From assembly GCF_029784155.1 (NCBI RefSeq), contig NC_073691.1:119846226-119910225 (forward strand): a DNA stretch of 64,000 nucleotides, given 5' to 3'. Below the pieces are notes generated by a model. The model worked only from the letters and a program-made list of their open reading frames with translations. It was not told the DNA's origin and ran no database searches. The DNA comes from Uranotaenia lowii. Its lineage: Eukaryota > Arthropoda > Insecta > Diptera > Culicidae. How positions within the stretch are numbered: the first letter of the stretch is position 1; every line of letters starts with the position of its first letter. This document shows positions 11,852 to 23,134 of the stretch, piece after piece. Position numbers and translations under genes: made by a program.

Positions 11852-12018
11852 TAGGGGAGAGTGGGGATACTTGAAACCCTTTTCTTATTTTCACCATATC
11901 TTTTTGGAAAAATTTTGCAACTCCTTGTCTTTGACATTTTCTGACAGCTTGTAACTTCAAGTTTCTATGCTCCAAAAATTAGAATGATACTTGAACCCGT
12001 TGATGAACTAGAAGCATC
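11852..12018. mobile_element. End fragment of the TTGATCCC-family TIR element
   Basis: TAGGGGAGAGTGGGGATACT at the left matches the terminus of 2929-3902, and the following 160 bases match the complement of about 3745-3902. No opposite end follows, so this is a truncated copy. Confidence 0.7.
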
Positions 12019-12074
12019 TAATGAAGCAGAACCCCTAATGATGCGCGTCGTGACAAGCAAACGTGAACAAGGTA

Positions 12075-12927
12075 GGGGAAAAGTTCATATAACGCCCCAT
12101 GTGGCTAATACGCGCCACTCTTGTTTTGAAGAATCTGAAACATTTTAAGCCTGCAAAATATCACCAGTTTGTTTTAAATGCTGTGATTGGTCATGGCAAG
12201 TATGAATTTTTCCTTAAAATGCCCCTGTGTCGTAATATTTTCACAATTTAGGTTTTTCTTCATTTCGATCTAAATTTTAAAACACTTTTAATAAGGTGTC
12301 ACCAAGCAGAGAAAAACGAATAAGACAGTATTTTCTGACACATCGATAGAGGAGAATCTAAATTATGATTTTATGCTAAAAAATCACACTGAACTCGATA
12401 AGGTGTGCTTTTCATGGGTATGTTCTATCACGGCCCATGCGCTCTTTATAACGCGCCAATCGTAGTAGGCTGTAAATAGCATTAATTTTTCAAAAAGGCC
12501 AACTTTCATTGAAAATGAACAAAAAGTCTAAAACCATATTTTGAGCGTTAATTCAGCGCAAAAAATCCATTTTTCATTTTTTGTTAAATTTCTATTAGTC
12601 CATTTTGATTTTCTTTTCTGTCAAAGTGTCTGTAAGTATTGGTGTATTTTCGGTCTTCGGCTGCTCTCGGGTGTGTTCGGCTGCTAGGCGCGTATTGAAT
12701 ACACGGCGGCGCGTATTTGCAACACAGTTTTGTTCTGTGGCTTTGAATAAGGTTTTTAAAAATCAAGTTTTTGAAGCAACTATAGCAGTTTGAGTAATAA
12801 AAAATCATAGGCATTTGTAGAAAACACTTTTCTTCAACGATTACACCCATTTTTAACACAATTTGTTCGTGGAATACATAGAAAATCAGTGATTCGCTTA
12901 GGTGGCGCATAATAGGGCATGTTCCCC
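12075..12927. mobile_element. TA-flanked TIR element, ACGCGCC word family, copy 1
   Basis: Ends GGGGAAAAGTTCATATAACG and the complement of GGGCATGTTCCCC, flanked by TA. The word ACGCGCC/GGCGCGT recurs near 12105, 12452, 12687, 12708 and 12903. The frames at 12584-12910 cross these words, appear on both strands, and are not genes. A second, inverted copy starts 33 bp downstream. Confidence 0.75.
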
Positions 12928-12962
12928 TACTATCAATAGAAAATTTCCAACAAAGAAACGTA

Positions 12963-14083
12963 GGGGAACATGCCAGGGGTGTCAGGTGTCCTGATTTTTC
13001 AGGATTTGTCCTGATTTTCGAGAGGCCGTCCTGATTTTTCCAAAACGCTCGAATTGTCCTGATTTTTGAAAAATGGCGCTTAAAATGTCCTGATTTGTCC
13101 TGATTTTTAAAAAATATCTAAACTAAAACTAAATTCATTGTTCAATGGTGAGAAAATCAAACAAATCTTCAATAAAATAGTTTTACCAGTTTAATCGATG
13201 AAAATGTTTGGTTCAAATGATATTTAAATATTGTTTATCGATACTAACTTCAGTCCATCCAAGGTTCTTCTCGCTCTCGCGGCGTGTTTAGCACCTGTAT
13301 TTCGCCTTTAGTTATGCAATCTAATAAGAGCTGCTTGTTATTTTCATCAATTTATTGGTGTCTTGAAAAATCCTGATTTTTTTCATCGCGGTGTCCTGAT
13401 TTTTGTCAAAACCACCTGGCATCCCTGGAACATGCCCTATTATGCGCCACCTAAGCGAATCGCTGATTTTTTAAGTATTCCACGTACAAATTGTGTTAAA
13501 AATGGGTATAATGGTTGAAGAAAAGTGTTTTCTACAAATGCCTATGATTTTTTATTACTCAAATTGCTATAGTTACTTCAAAAACTTGATTTTTTAAAAA
13601 CCATATCCACAGTCACAGAACAAAACTGTGTTGCAAATACGCGCCGCTGTGTATTCAATACGCGCCTAGCAGCCGAACACACCCGAAGGCAGCCGAAGAC
13701 CGAATACACACTAATACTTACAGAAGCTTTGACTGAAAATAAAATCAAAATGGACTAATCAAAATTCAAAAAATATGGAAAGTAGATTTTTTGGGCTGAA
13801 TTAACGCTCAAAATACGGTGTTAGACTTTTTGTAAATTTTCAATAAAAATTGGCCTTTTTGAAAAATTAATGCTATTTTCAGCCTACTACGATTGGCGCG
13901 TTACAACGAACGCATGGGCCGTGATAGAACATACCCATAAAAAGCATACCTTAGCGAGTTCAGTATGATTTTTAGCATAAAATCATACTTTAGATTCTCC
14001 TCTATCGAGGTTTTAGAAAATATTGTCTTATTCGTTTTTCTCTGGTTGGTGACACCTTATTGAAAGTGTTTTAAAATTTGCAT
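12963..14083. mobile_element. TIR element, ACGCGCC family, inverted copy 2 (truncated)
   Basis: Starts GGGGAACATGCC and, after removal of the nested hAT-type insert 12974-13427, reads as the reverse complement of copy 1 down to a break near 14083. With copy 1 it makes an inverted repeat of more than 600 bp per arm around a spacer of about 31 bp (12930-12960). The far end of this copy is missing. Confidence 0.75.
12974..13427. mobile_element. hAT-type MITE with 8 bp target duplication
   Basis: 454 bp, flanked by a perfect 8 bp duplication GAACATGC (12966-12973 and 13428-13435). Terminal inverted repeats CAGGGGTGTCAGGTG and CAGGGATGCCAGGTG differ at two of 15 positions. An 8 bp duplication with CAGGG termini is the hAT signature. 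The word GTCCTGATTTTT repeats about nine times, clustered toward both ends. It has no transposase and inserted into the older TIR element, whose sequence is continuous once it is removed. Confidence 0.88.
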
Positions 14084-14084
14084 A

Positions 14085-15317
14085 AAGCAAATATTTTTTG
14101 GACGTGTAATATATTAAATACAGCACTTTTCCTGAGGCATGTTTTTTCGATTTTTTTTTCTTTCATGCTGAATAACGAGAAAACTATAAGCTTTAGCTAT
14201 ATATAATGTTCTAGACATATTTTACCGACATTACAAGGTTTCTAGTGATATAAGTTTCATTGTAGTCGGTTGGATATAAAAAGAGTTATGACGATTTCAG
14301 CTTGGAGCGTCAAATTGACACTCCTAGTGCTGATTAGGGTAATGAAATCTAATACGGATGAGGGTTAAACCATCTAAAAGCCAGTTTTTTTTCACTGAAA
14401 AATTAACAAAAGTTCAGTTTTATCTTCAAACAACTTTTGTTGCACGAAAAAAAATTATCGTTGGGGTAAATTTTTCAACTCTTTTTTTTTTTAAATTACA
14501 TAATCACAGGGGCTGAAAAACTATATTTTTAGTAATTTTTCGTTTGTAATTTTTACACATTTCACGATTTTTCTTCCTATGAGATATATTAAGACTATCT
14601 CATAGCTGTAGTTGAATGTATTTTTTGTTAAAATTGTTCTACTATTAACTGAGATATTTCGACATGTTACAAAAATTAAACTCGTTACAAATTAGCCGAT
14701 TTGTTATCATTTTTCCCAACCCCCAGGAAACTGAAATTCGCTGTATCGTTTTCTGTATCGTTTTTTTTACTGCTCGGCAAAATGCCAGCAATTTTCGAAA
14801 AGATTTGTATGATTAGTAATTTGATGATTAGTTTCGTGTAGCGAGTCATGTAAATCAGTTGTTTAAGTGCTAAATTTAAGTCTTCTGAGTTTAATGCCGC
14901 AGATTTAAAAGTAAACATCGAAATCAAATACACCAGCTAGCAAATTTGATTTATAATAATTGAAATAGTGAGCATAATTCTTATCATATCGTTGAACAAC
15001 GTCTTATCACGTTCAAGATCATTTAAAACCAAGTTTAATACCCAGGTTATGTTGAGTGGTTCAAAATAAGTCACTAAGGAATTAAGTAGTTGAGACTCCA
15101 ATAATGGCACATCTTCTAAAAATGGGCTTTGATGGAACTTTGAACACTTTTTTCATTCATTTTTGAATATTTTGGAAGGGGTTGCTTTTTCGTAATACCT
15201 AAAAGCTTTAAAACCCTTACTGAGGTGAGGAGTATTAAACATGATCATTGATTGCAGTAATTTCAAACGACATTGGCGGTTATAATTAAATGTTTGTTAC
15301 AAAACCAGATTTCGAGT
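14085..15317. other. AT-rich stretch without recognisable gene
   Basis: No domain-bearing frame. A short block near 14300-14370 (AATTGACACTCC ... ACGGATGAGGGTTAA) resembles, inverted, a block at about 30352-30395, so it is probably repeat-derived. The minus-strand frame 14685-14933 has no recognisable content. Confidence 0.45.
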
Positions 15318-16412
15318 TTCGGGGTAACTTTGATCACTATGGTTTTTACGTATCTCCGAAATGCGGGGCACGATTTTCAACAGATCCAGTCAACTTATCT
15401 GCTTTGCCGATGACATTGATATAGTCGGCAGATAATCTGCGGCGGTGGAGGAGATCTACCGCAAACTGAAACACGAAGCAGGAAGGATTGGGTTGATGAT
15501 TAATACGTCCAAGACGAAGTACATGCTGGCCTGCGGATCCGAGACCGACCGAACCCGATTGTCCAGTAATAACAAGGTCACGATCGACGGCGACGAGCTG
15601 GAGAAAGTCGAAGACTTTGTCTATCTCGGCTCACTGGTGACCGCAGACAATGACACCAGCCGTGAGATCCGGAGGCGAATTATCAGCGGAAGTCGTGCCA
15701 ACTATGGACTCCACAAGCAACTGCGGTCTAGAAGACTTAGCCCTCGCACGAAGTGTAACCTGTATATGACGCTCATTAGACCGGTTGTTCTCTACGGGCA
15801 CGAGAAATGGATATTGCTCGAGGAGGACCTGCGTACACTCGAGGTATTCGAGCGACGAGTGTTAAGAACCATCTTTGTCGGCGTACAGGAGAACGGAGTG
15901 TGGAGGCGAAGGATGAACCACGAGCTCGCGCGACTCTACGACGAACCTAGTATCCAGAAGGTGGTGAAGGCTGGCCGGATACGCTGGGCGGAACATGTTG
16001 CGAGAATGCCGGACGACTGTCCTGCAAAACAGGTGTTCGCTACGAATCCGGTAGGAACAAGACGAGCGGGGGCGCAACGAGCGAGGTGGTTGGACCAAGT
16101 GGACCGTGATCTGGTGAACGTGGAGTGTTCGAGGAATTGGAGAACGTTTGCCATGGATCAGGAGAGCTGTTTGTTTGTGAGCCTTCAAAAAACCAGATAT
16201 TTTATGATTTTAAATTTATATTCTAAGTAATATGAAAAATCTCCTAATGCAAACCAAATTTAGCTTGTTTGTAACTCAATTGACAGCCTTTCAAACGTAG
16301 TAAAAAGTTTTCAGATATTTTAAATTTATACTTAGTTAATGATGATTATCTCCAAAAATTTTATGTTGATCAAAGTTACCTCGCTAATCAAAGTTCCCCC
16401 AGTTTACGGTAC
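15318..16412. mobile_element. TIR element remnant, AACTTTGATC word family
   Basis: The right end (16345-16412) reads, inverted, TACCGTAAACTGGGGGAACT then TTGATTAG and, again, GTAACTTTGATCAAC. The left part starts GGGGTAACTTTGATCACTAT at 15318 but lacks the TACCGT terminus. The interior is occupied by the reverse transcriptase fragment 15382-16188. I read it as a truncated element invaded by a retrotransposon fragment. Confidence 0.5.
15382..16188 (+). pseudogene. Non-LTR retrotransposon reverse transcriptase, C-terminal fragment
   Basis: The frame holds the catalytic box as LICFADDIDIVGR (about 15393-15432), then an in-frame TAA at 15433-15435, then an open frame to 16228. The downstream part shows the conserved run MINTSKTKYMLA, VEDFVYLGSLVTADNDTS, RPVVLYGHEKW, LRTLEVFERRVLRTIF and IRWAEHVARMPDDCP, typical of RTE-like endonuclease/reverse transcriptase proteins. 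It is 5'-truncated, missing endonuclease and reverse transcriptase fingers, so it is dead. It differs in sequence from the RTE copies at 34.9 and 45.6 kb and represents another family. GC content is clearly higher than its surroundings. Confidence 0.85.
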
Positions 16413-18546
16413 CCAATCCAAAATAAGTCCGTCACCCTCTTTAAACATAAAGCATATCTCTGATATCTGTAATTCAATGAGCTGCAACGTATTGCGGTCT
16501 TCAACGAAGTTGCTGAATAAGTTAATTTCTTGAATATGAAAACACGAAAAACATTTCCAGTCATAAATGAGAACGTGTGGTCAATTGTGTAGTGAAATAA
16601 TTTTTTTTAAGTTACCGTAGAATCTCGCTTTTCCAAGCTCAGATTAACTGAGTTTTCGCTTTATCCAAGCCACCCTTTTCATAAAAAATTTATGTATAGT
16701 TGTATTTTATCACTGAAATTTATTGTTATGCTATTGAACTGTCGTTTCTCGCTAGTTTAAAATCTAAATTCGCCGAAAAACGCAGATAACACAGCGTGCA
16801 AAAACCATGTATTGACGGGCTCCGTTAACTTTGAGTTAAAATCTCTGGTTTTCAATGATTCCATTTTCGATTGTATACTGGTATGATTTATTTTTAAGGA
16901 AAATGGCTTAAAAGTGAAATCTGAAAATCATACTACACACATTTATATTCAGCTGTCAGGTTTTTATATACAAACACGTTGGGAACGTATATTTAGGATC
17001 ACAACTCACTTTTAACTGAGATTACTCATAGTTAGAATCATACCATTTGAAAGTTTTGAGCAGCAAGTTGGATCAATTTACATATTGTTGATAACTGCCG
17101 TTTCGATTCAATAATCAAATGCTTACATATTGGATGTAATATCCAAGGTTTTTTTTTAAATAAGTTTATATTATTTTTGATCAACGTGATCAAGAAATAT
17201 GTTCAAATGCCTAGTACCCATTAAAAAGCACACAAATCTTAAATTATGTTTGTTAAAAGGAAATATGCGCATGTATGAAAAAATCGTTTCTAAAATGCAA
17301 TATCATATTTAGTGTAGTTTGTATACCTATCATTAAGTACTGCTATTTTTTATTTTTTTTTTTGAAAAAAAAAAACCAATTTGGAGTACTCAGTTGCTGA
17401 CTCTTCACTTTTCAATGTTTTAAGAATATTTTAAAGGAAAACTTAAAATATTCATGTATCTAAGTCACTAACTTTCAATTTATTGGCTGTATTTGAATGA
17501 CTCAAAATATCTCGGTTTCTGTTAACATAATTTTCGTCCAATTAATGTAGTCTTTTTGGCGTTTTGAGATAAGGTAACCCTAATTGAAACCATTTTACGG
17601 AACAGCTGGAATTAATTTGTGTTTAACTATCCTCAAATGTTTCAATGATGCTTGGATTTACTACTGCTGTACAATTTTTAAGCTCCCTTCTTCATTAGCT
17701 CGCCAATTGAATGGGAAGAATGATGCACTTTTTCTGTAACGGAAACAACATTTAGTCAATAAATCCCCCGATCCGCCATCCGGTATTCTTAATTGATAAT
17801 GAAGTTTTTTAATTAAACTTCGAACTGCTACATCTCAATCGTGAGTTCCGAAAACGGATGGTCCGATTATTTTTTGCCGTCTGTCTGTTGTTCAAAGTCA
17901 TTTTTCTCATTTGGATCCCCTTTTTACAACCCACTAATAAGTTGGAGGACTCTCTTGGCTGGAGAGCAAGCAAGCAGACAATGTAGTTAGAGCTGAGCTG
18001 TTGCGAAACATTTTCCAGATGGCAGCTGAATCTTGGTTGCAACAAAATTCGGAACGACAGTGCATAAAACAGATTGTACCAACTTTTCTGAAGATATTCA
18101 GTTAGCAGTGTAATGGAACATGAATGGTAAAACATATTTTTTCAAAAAGTTTTTAAATTTTTAAACTGTTTTTCAATTTTTAGGAAGGCTTATCATAACG
18201 GAATTTCAAATCCTGAAGATTTTCATACTAAAAAGCACATCACTTTTCACCAATAATGCCGATAAACTACACAGCAAAAGAAATGTAACTATAAGCGATG
18301 AAATTTCAGGCAATGTAAGCCAATCTATGTATTATTTTTGATTTTGGACAAAACATTACATCTAAGAGCAAGTTTCATATTGCTGAGCATCTACATCAAT
18401 TAGGGGAGTCATCTAGCCGATTCATCAACCGAGTACGCCAGTCTTCATTGTTTCGTGTTATCTTATTGTTTTGTATAGATCCTTTTAATTCATTAAAACA
18501 AAAATGTTCGATGAATAAAACCTAATAATAATAATCATAATAATAA
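16413..18546. other. AT-rich stretch without recognisable gene
   Basis: Homopolymer A/T runs and short frames only. A TAGGGGAG start at 18401 may be an isolated end of a TIR element. The minus-strand 17809-18135 frame has no recognised domain. Confidence 0.45.
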
Positions 18547-18836
18547 AGTTCACTGGTGCTTGCAAAAAGTGGTAGAAATTTTTACATTTTGAAAATTTTA
18601 CCATGCAAAAATGTTTTCAAGATCTTTGGGCGTTTTATTTTTTTACAGCCCTGTTTCTATTTCAGCCGTATGTGATAGAAATATTGCTATTTTTGCATCA
18701 CAGCATGCGAAAATGCAACACGTGTTGTATTAAAATTGAAGGCCATAGATCTTGAAAATGATTTTGCATGGCAAAAATTTCAAAATGTCCAGTAAGTGTT
18801 AAAATTTCTACCACTTTTTCCCAATACCAGTGAACT
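18547..18836. mobile_element. Short MITE with long inverted termini
   Basis: 290 bp. Left AGTTCACTGGTGCTTGC followed by AAAAAGTGGTAGAAATTTT matches the complement of the right end, and similarity continues for about 100 bp (CCATGCAAAA, TTTTCAAGATCT) with small gaps. No target duplication could be fixed with confidence and there is no coding frame. Confidence 0.65.
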
Positions 18837-20371
18837 TGCTCTGAACGATGTACACAATCTGAACGCATCATGCAGTGTAATATAATAGCGCCAGAACTAA
18901 ATTTTACTTCGGAAGTCCGGACTTCCGACTTCCGAAACAATTCCGACAAGGAAAAGTGAAGTACTAGATTGTAGGAAGTCTGTGTTTTCTTGCCAGTTCA
19001 CCAGCGACGTTTCTAAAAATTTTATTTAAATTCACAATATTTTAACCTGCTCTGAAGCATAACATAAAGTAGTCAATGTTTATTTCAAATAACATTTTAA
19101 ATTTTTATTTCATTCGAAAAGGAAGAAACGGATTGTGAAACTCAGGAGGATTTTTTCTGCTGAATCCTCGAAGTTTTTTTTTTGTTAAAAATTCATGAAC
19201 GTAAGCGCTTGACATAACGAGATGATTTATTGCATTCACAAATAAGTTTTTAAAAAAAAGATGTTATATTGTATTCATTTACGCTTCCCATTTTAATGAA
19301 TGAAGACTCTCATATTCAATAAATGTAACAAACCCGTTATTAATGAAAGTAACGTCATAGTGTTTTTAAAAAGTCTGGTACACTAGTTCAAATTTGCTGG
19401 TTCAAAATACTCTTCCCGCTTCAAAAAGGGGCGATTTTTTTTTAACTTGAAGGGTTTTTTTTTTTATTGTAATTAATATCCCTAATTTTGTTTTGCTAAA
19501 GGGTGCTCCCTTCAACTTTTAAACCTGCAAGTTCGTTGAGACTCAAGACAATCTAGAACCTCAGGTACCATGAAAAATAGTTCGCTTTCGAATAATGTTG
19601 AAATTTTATATAAAAAGAAGTTTATTTTAATAAGAATAATTTTAGCGAACTTAATTTTTTCCATGAAAGGAGTAGGAAGGCACACCGGGTCAGCTTGTTA
19701 GTTATAAATTTAAAGTTCATCACCTTAGAAATATGAATTTCGAATAAATTTCCGAAATTCAAAACGACTTGTGCCGTGTATTGAAATTTATTTCAGAGCC
19801 CTCAATTATGAATCTTTAATTTAAATTTGATTTTTTTTGGGTTTCAATCTGGATTCATCAAATCGATTATTTATTTTTAATTCGACCTGTGAAATTGAAC
19901 TAAAATTTGAATCTCAAAAGACGAATCTTATCTGTTTTTTTTATGGATGGGCATTTTGAAGCTTGAATTCTGCATAAAAATGAAGTTTAAGATCTTCAAA
20001 CCTGAATATGAGATATAAACTGATAATAGTTTCTAATTTCCTTTTTTCATATTCAAAAATAGTTATCCAATTATTGAAAATGCCTCTAACTTCCCAAAAT
20101 CATGAATCGTGTTTTAAATAAAATTCAAAATCAAATTTGAACCAGGATTTCAAAAATGCTTTTTGTTTTTAATTTTTAATGATGATTCGAACCCAAAATA
20201 TAAAATCCTAAACTGGATACAGGGTTCAAAATATGACATCAGAAATACAATTTTGATTTTCAGTAATGTGTAACCCGAACCTCCATCATTAGTTCAATCC
20301 TACTCAAAATTAAATAATCTGAACTGGATTTGTATCACTGTGGGAGGAAATTTTGAAAAACTCTAGCAGTA
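18837..20371. other. AT-rich stretch; possible Helitron-like end at 19681-19700
   Basis: No gene recognised. CACACCGGGTCAGCTTGTTA at 19681-19700 resembles the more regular ends at 25736-25748 and 31186-31201 and may be a decayed terminus of the same family. 19800-20330 is repetitive-looking text of the GATTTCAAATTC type without clear boundaries. Confidence 0.35.
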
Positions 20372-20985
20372 CCGTCAAACGGGGGTTCATGCAACAGCGA
20401 GGTTAGGCGCAACATTTGTATACCAGAGCACTGATATAATTTTTAATTTTATATAACGTAATTTAATGCAAATGAATACAAAATGATGATAACATAATTT
20501 TCTACATTTTAAGCTATTATTTTAAAGGTTTTCATTTTCATTCAAAGTTTGAAAATCATCAATAAATGTACAAATTTTCACAATTTTCGATGCCGTAAAA
20601 AACTTTACCCAGTATGAAAGATTGGCTTGATGATATCACCTACAAACTTTTCACTGGTTTAATAATCCTATTCCAACACTCTTGGTGTAAAAATATTTTT
20701 CACCAAATTTTTTGCCTGGTGTGCCTAGGGTAAGATGCAACAAAATGCAAATCAAAGAGACACCTTGTAAATCTCGTTTCCATATGCTCGAATATGATTT
20801 TTTGCATCACGCATTTGTCAACATTGAAATTACATTCATCCAATCATATATTTTTATGATTTCAGCTAGTAGATATTGTTGTAGTATTTTTCACCCTTGG
20901 ATGTATGCAATATCTTTATGTTCAGAAAAATGTAAAAATTAGTTTCAAAAGAACCAGAAATTACTGCAATTGGTGTTTTATGCGT
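20372..20985. mobile_element. Truncated GTTGCA-family TIR element
   Basis: Begins TACCGTCAAACGGGGGTTCA then TGCAACAGCGAGGTTAGGCG, matching the complement of the right end of 10060-11029. Internal blocks follow in the expected inverted order (TGATATCACCTACAAACTTT; AGATGCAACAAAATGCAAAT). The other terminus is not found. Confidence 0.65.
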
Positions 20986-21199
20986 TTTTTTAAAGACATT
21001 TAAGGTATTTTAAAACTGAGATTAGTTATCGTGGTTTCGAGCTCAGTCTTGAATTAAGATGGTTACTTACCTTATTCGGTCATTAAAATTTTATTAAGAA
21101 TTTAAATTTTTTATTTAGATTAGAAAACCTTACTTGCTTTTCCTGGACTCTCATGGGGATGGGGAGGGGTTGAACCCTCTAGCCCCCCACGAGTTCCTT

Positions 21200-21577
21200 C
21201 GGACGTTTTCACAATGCTATAATTTCAAAGCAATAGTAAACTCTCAATTTTTAAAAAAAATAGCATAAAATTACTCACAATTATCCAAAAAATTGCCTGA
21301 TATAACGGGCTTAAAACATTTTGTTTATCTCAAATAAAATTGCGCCTTTAAGTTTGCCATTACTATGAAGTAGTAGACAAACTTTCAAGATTGTTTTTGT
21401 CTGTCACTTGTAAATTATGAAATGAGAACTTATACGGTGAAAAATTGTCAGGGGACCATTTATCTTATCAGGTTTCGCCTGATTTTAAAATTACACGCTG
21501 TCAGAAAATGTTTTCAAAGTAACATGATGAGAATAAAAGAAAAATAGCATAAAGTATCTCCATTCTCCCTTACCACT
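21200..21577. mobile_element. Degenerate TTGATCCC-family TIR element
   Basis: CAAAGCAATAGTAAACTCTC, the TGCGCCTTTAAGT block and the CTGTCAGAAAATG block occur in the same order as in 2929-3902, and the end AAGTATCTCCATTCTCCCTT matches its right terminus with changes. The left end is lost. The surrounding 20986-22130 holds nothing else that I recognise. Confidence 0.5.
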
Positions 21578-22130
21578 AACATTTTAAGATTTCGAAAATT
21601 TCACCAGTTTTGAGATTTGATTGCAAATATTTTTATTATTTTTTTTTTTAGCAAGATTGAGCTATCTCCAGTGAATTCTTCACTTAATTCGATTTTCAAA
21701 CTTATCCTCACTAAATTTTACTGTTAAATGTTTTGTTCTCAACGCCAAGAAAAGTCACAGATGAGGAAATTGTAAAAATTGAATTACATAATTACCCGGC
21801 TTGCTCAAGGCTTTGGATGTTGTTTTCCACCAGCACGAGTCTATTCGTTCCCAATATTCTACTCATTCACGCTCCGGATTGTGTTGTCATTCCCCTGATT
21901 GGTGGGTAGAAGTGAAAAACTAAAGAGAAACAGAATGTAGCAATTAGTTTAAGCTTTGGCAGGCAAGTGCACAATGTCATTGCGATTCCTCGGAAATGTA
22001 CTCGTCAGCTCCGTGTTTTGGGAGGCACTCATTTGAACCCTGAACGCTGACCCATCGATTAATTATCGCTCAATTTTTACCCCGCCTTTTGACCGTTTCT
22101 ATTGGCACTTGAACAATTGATAAAGAATAG

Positions 22131-22274
22131 CATTTACGTAAACGTAATTCAGTCTGACGGTGCAGAAAATTGAAAATTTAGAGTATGCTTTTCTGTAATA
22201 AATACCAGTGAATGATGTTCTCATAAAGTCAGTAACGATTGTTCCTCTCGATCAGTGCTTTTCTTCTAATAAAA
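22131..22274 (+). promoter_or_regulatory. Obp1 promoter region
   Basis: An initiator-like TCAGT lies at 22252-22256, about 20 bp before the start codon, with a TATA-like CATAAAG near 22222-22228, about 30 bp upstream of it. Further upstream, TTTACGTAAACGTAA (22133-22147) contains the palindrome TTACGTAA, which matches the binding site of PAR-bZIP factors such as insect Vrille and Pdp1. That these are used is inference from spacing and consensus only. Confidence 0.5.
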
Positions 22275-23134
22275 ATGTTTCGCTTCGTTATTTTGGTGTT
22301 AGCGTTAGAACAGGTCGCGTTTTTATCAGCGGCGGATGTAACTCCCCGACGTGATGCTGATGTGAGCATAATGTTTCAGTTATAAAATATGATTTGGTTC
22401 TACATTATACAGAAGATAATTGTTCAATATTTTTTAAACAAATTTTTGTTTAATTGATTTGCTTCCATAAAATTTGCATAGTACCCACCTCCAGAGCTTT
22501 TGGCAGCGCTGAAACCAATCCACGATACATGCGTGACGAAGACCGGAGTAACTGAAGGTAATTAAGAATAACTTTATTTCTATGGAATTCTCATTACGCC
22601 ATGCCAACATTCCGACAGAGGCTATCAAGGAGTTCAGTGACGGGCAGATTCACGAAGATGAGAAGCTCAAGTGCTACATGAATTGTATCTTCCACGAGGC
22701 CAAAGTTGTTGACGATCAGGGTGAGGTGCATCTGGAAAAGCTTCATGATTCCCTGCCGGATTCGATGCACGACCTGGCCCTGCACATGGGCAAGCGATGC
22801 CTGTATCCCGAGGGTGAAAATCAGTGCGAGCGTGCTTTCTGGCTGCATAAATGCTGGAAAACAGCCGATCCTAAGGTAGGATGCTAAGTGGACTCTCACT
22901 ATCTAGCAATTACGAAAGTTTTGCTTCATTCATTTCATTTCATTCGGATTTTTCGGTTCTGTCTAGTCCCTTTTTTCATTGATCAAAAGCAGAGTGCAAA
23001 ATTTTACCACATCAAAAAATAAGTCGCTAATTGAAAAAGTTAAATGCCATAATTACTTCCGATTTTTAAACTCTTATCCCGATACTTAGAGCGTCGTATT
23101 TTCTTTTCATTTTCAGCACTACTTCCTGATCTAG
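22275..23134 (+). CDS. Obp1: Odorant-binding protein 1 (four exons)
   Basis: Secreted classical odorant-binding protein of the antennal sensillum lymph, which carries hydrophobic odorants to receptors. Exons: 22275-22361, 22482-22557, 22619-22875, 23117-23134; all introns (120, 61 and 241 bp) are GT-AG and phases join cleanly (0, 1, 0). The product is 145 residues. Residues 1 to about 20 form a signal peptide ([20 protein letters not shown]). Six cysteines follow in the classical order (DTC, KCYMNC twice, KRC, NQC, HKC). [17 protein letters not shown] and [11 protein letters not shown] are hallmarks of the mosquito OBP1 group, whose members bind indole and an oviposition pheromone. The last exon encodes only HYFLI plus stop; this C-terminal tail lines the pocket in that group and mediates pH-dependent release. 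No frameshift or stop is seen, so the gene looks functional. Confidence 0.95.

Noticed and set aside
12584..12910. Protein-coding frame on the minus strand with a partner on plus
   Set aside because: Lies entirely inside a TIR element that recurs inverted at 12963-14083; no domain and no conservation of frame in the second copy.
22582..22887. Obp1 as a single 101-codon frame starting [11 protein letters not shown]
   Set aside because: The first residues are intron 2 read through; splice sites and the signal-peptide exon place the real start at 22275 and the real end at 23134.
22594..22899. Minus-strand frame over Obp1 exon 3
   Set aside because: Antisense shadow of the coding exon, with no splice structure or domain of its own.
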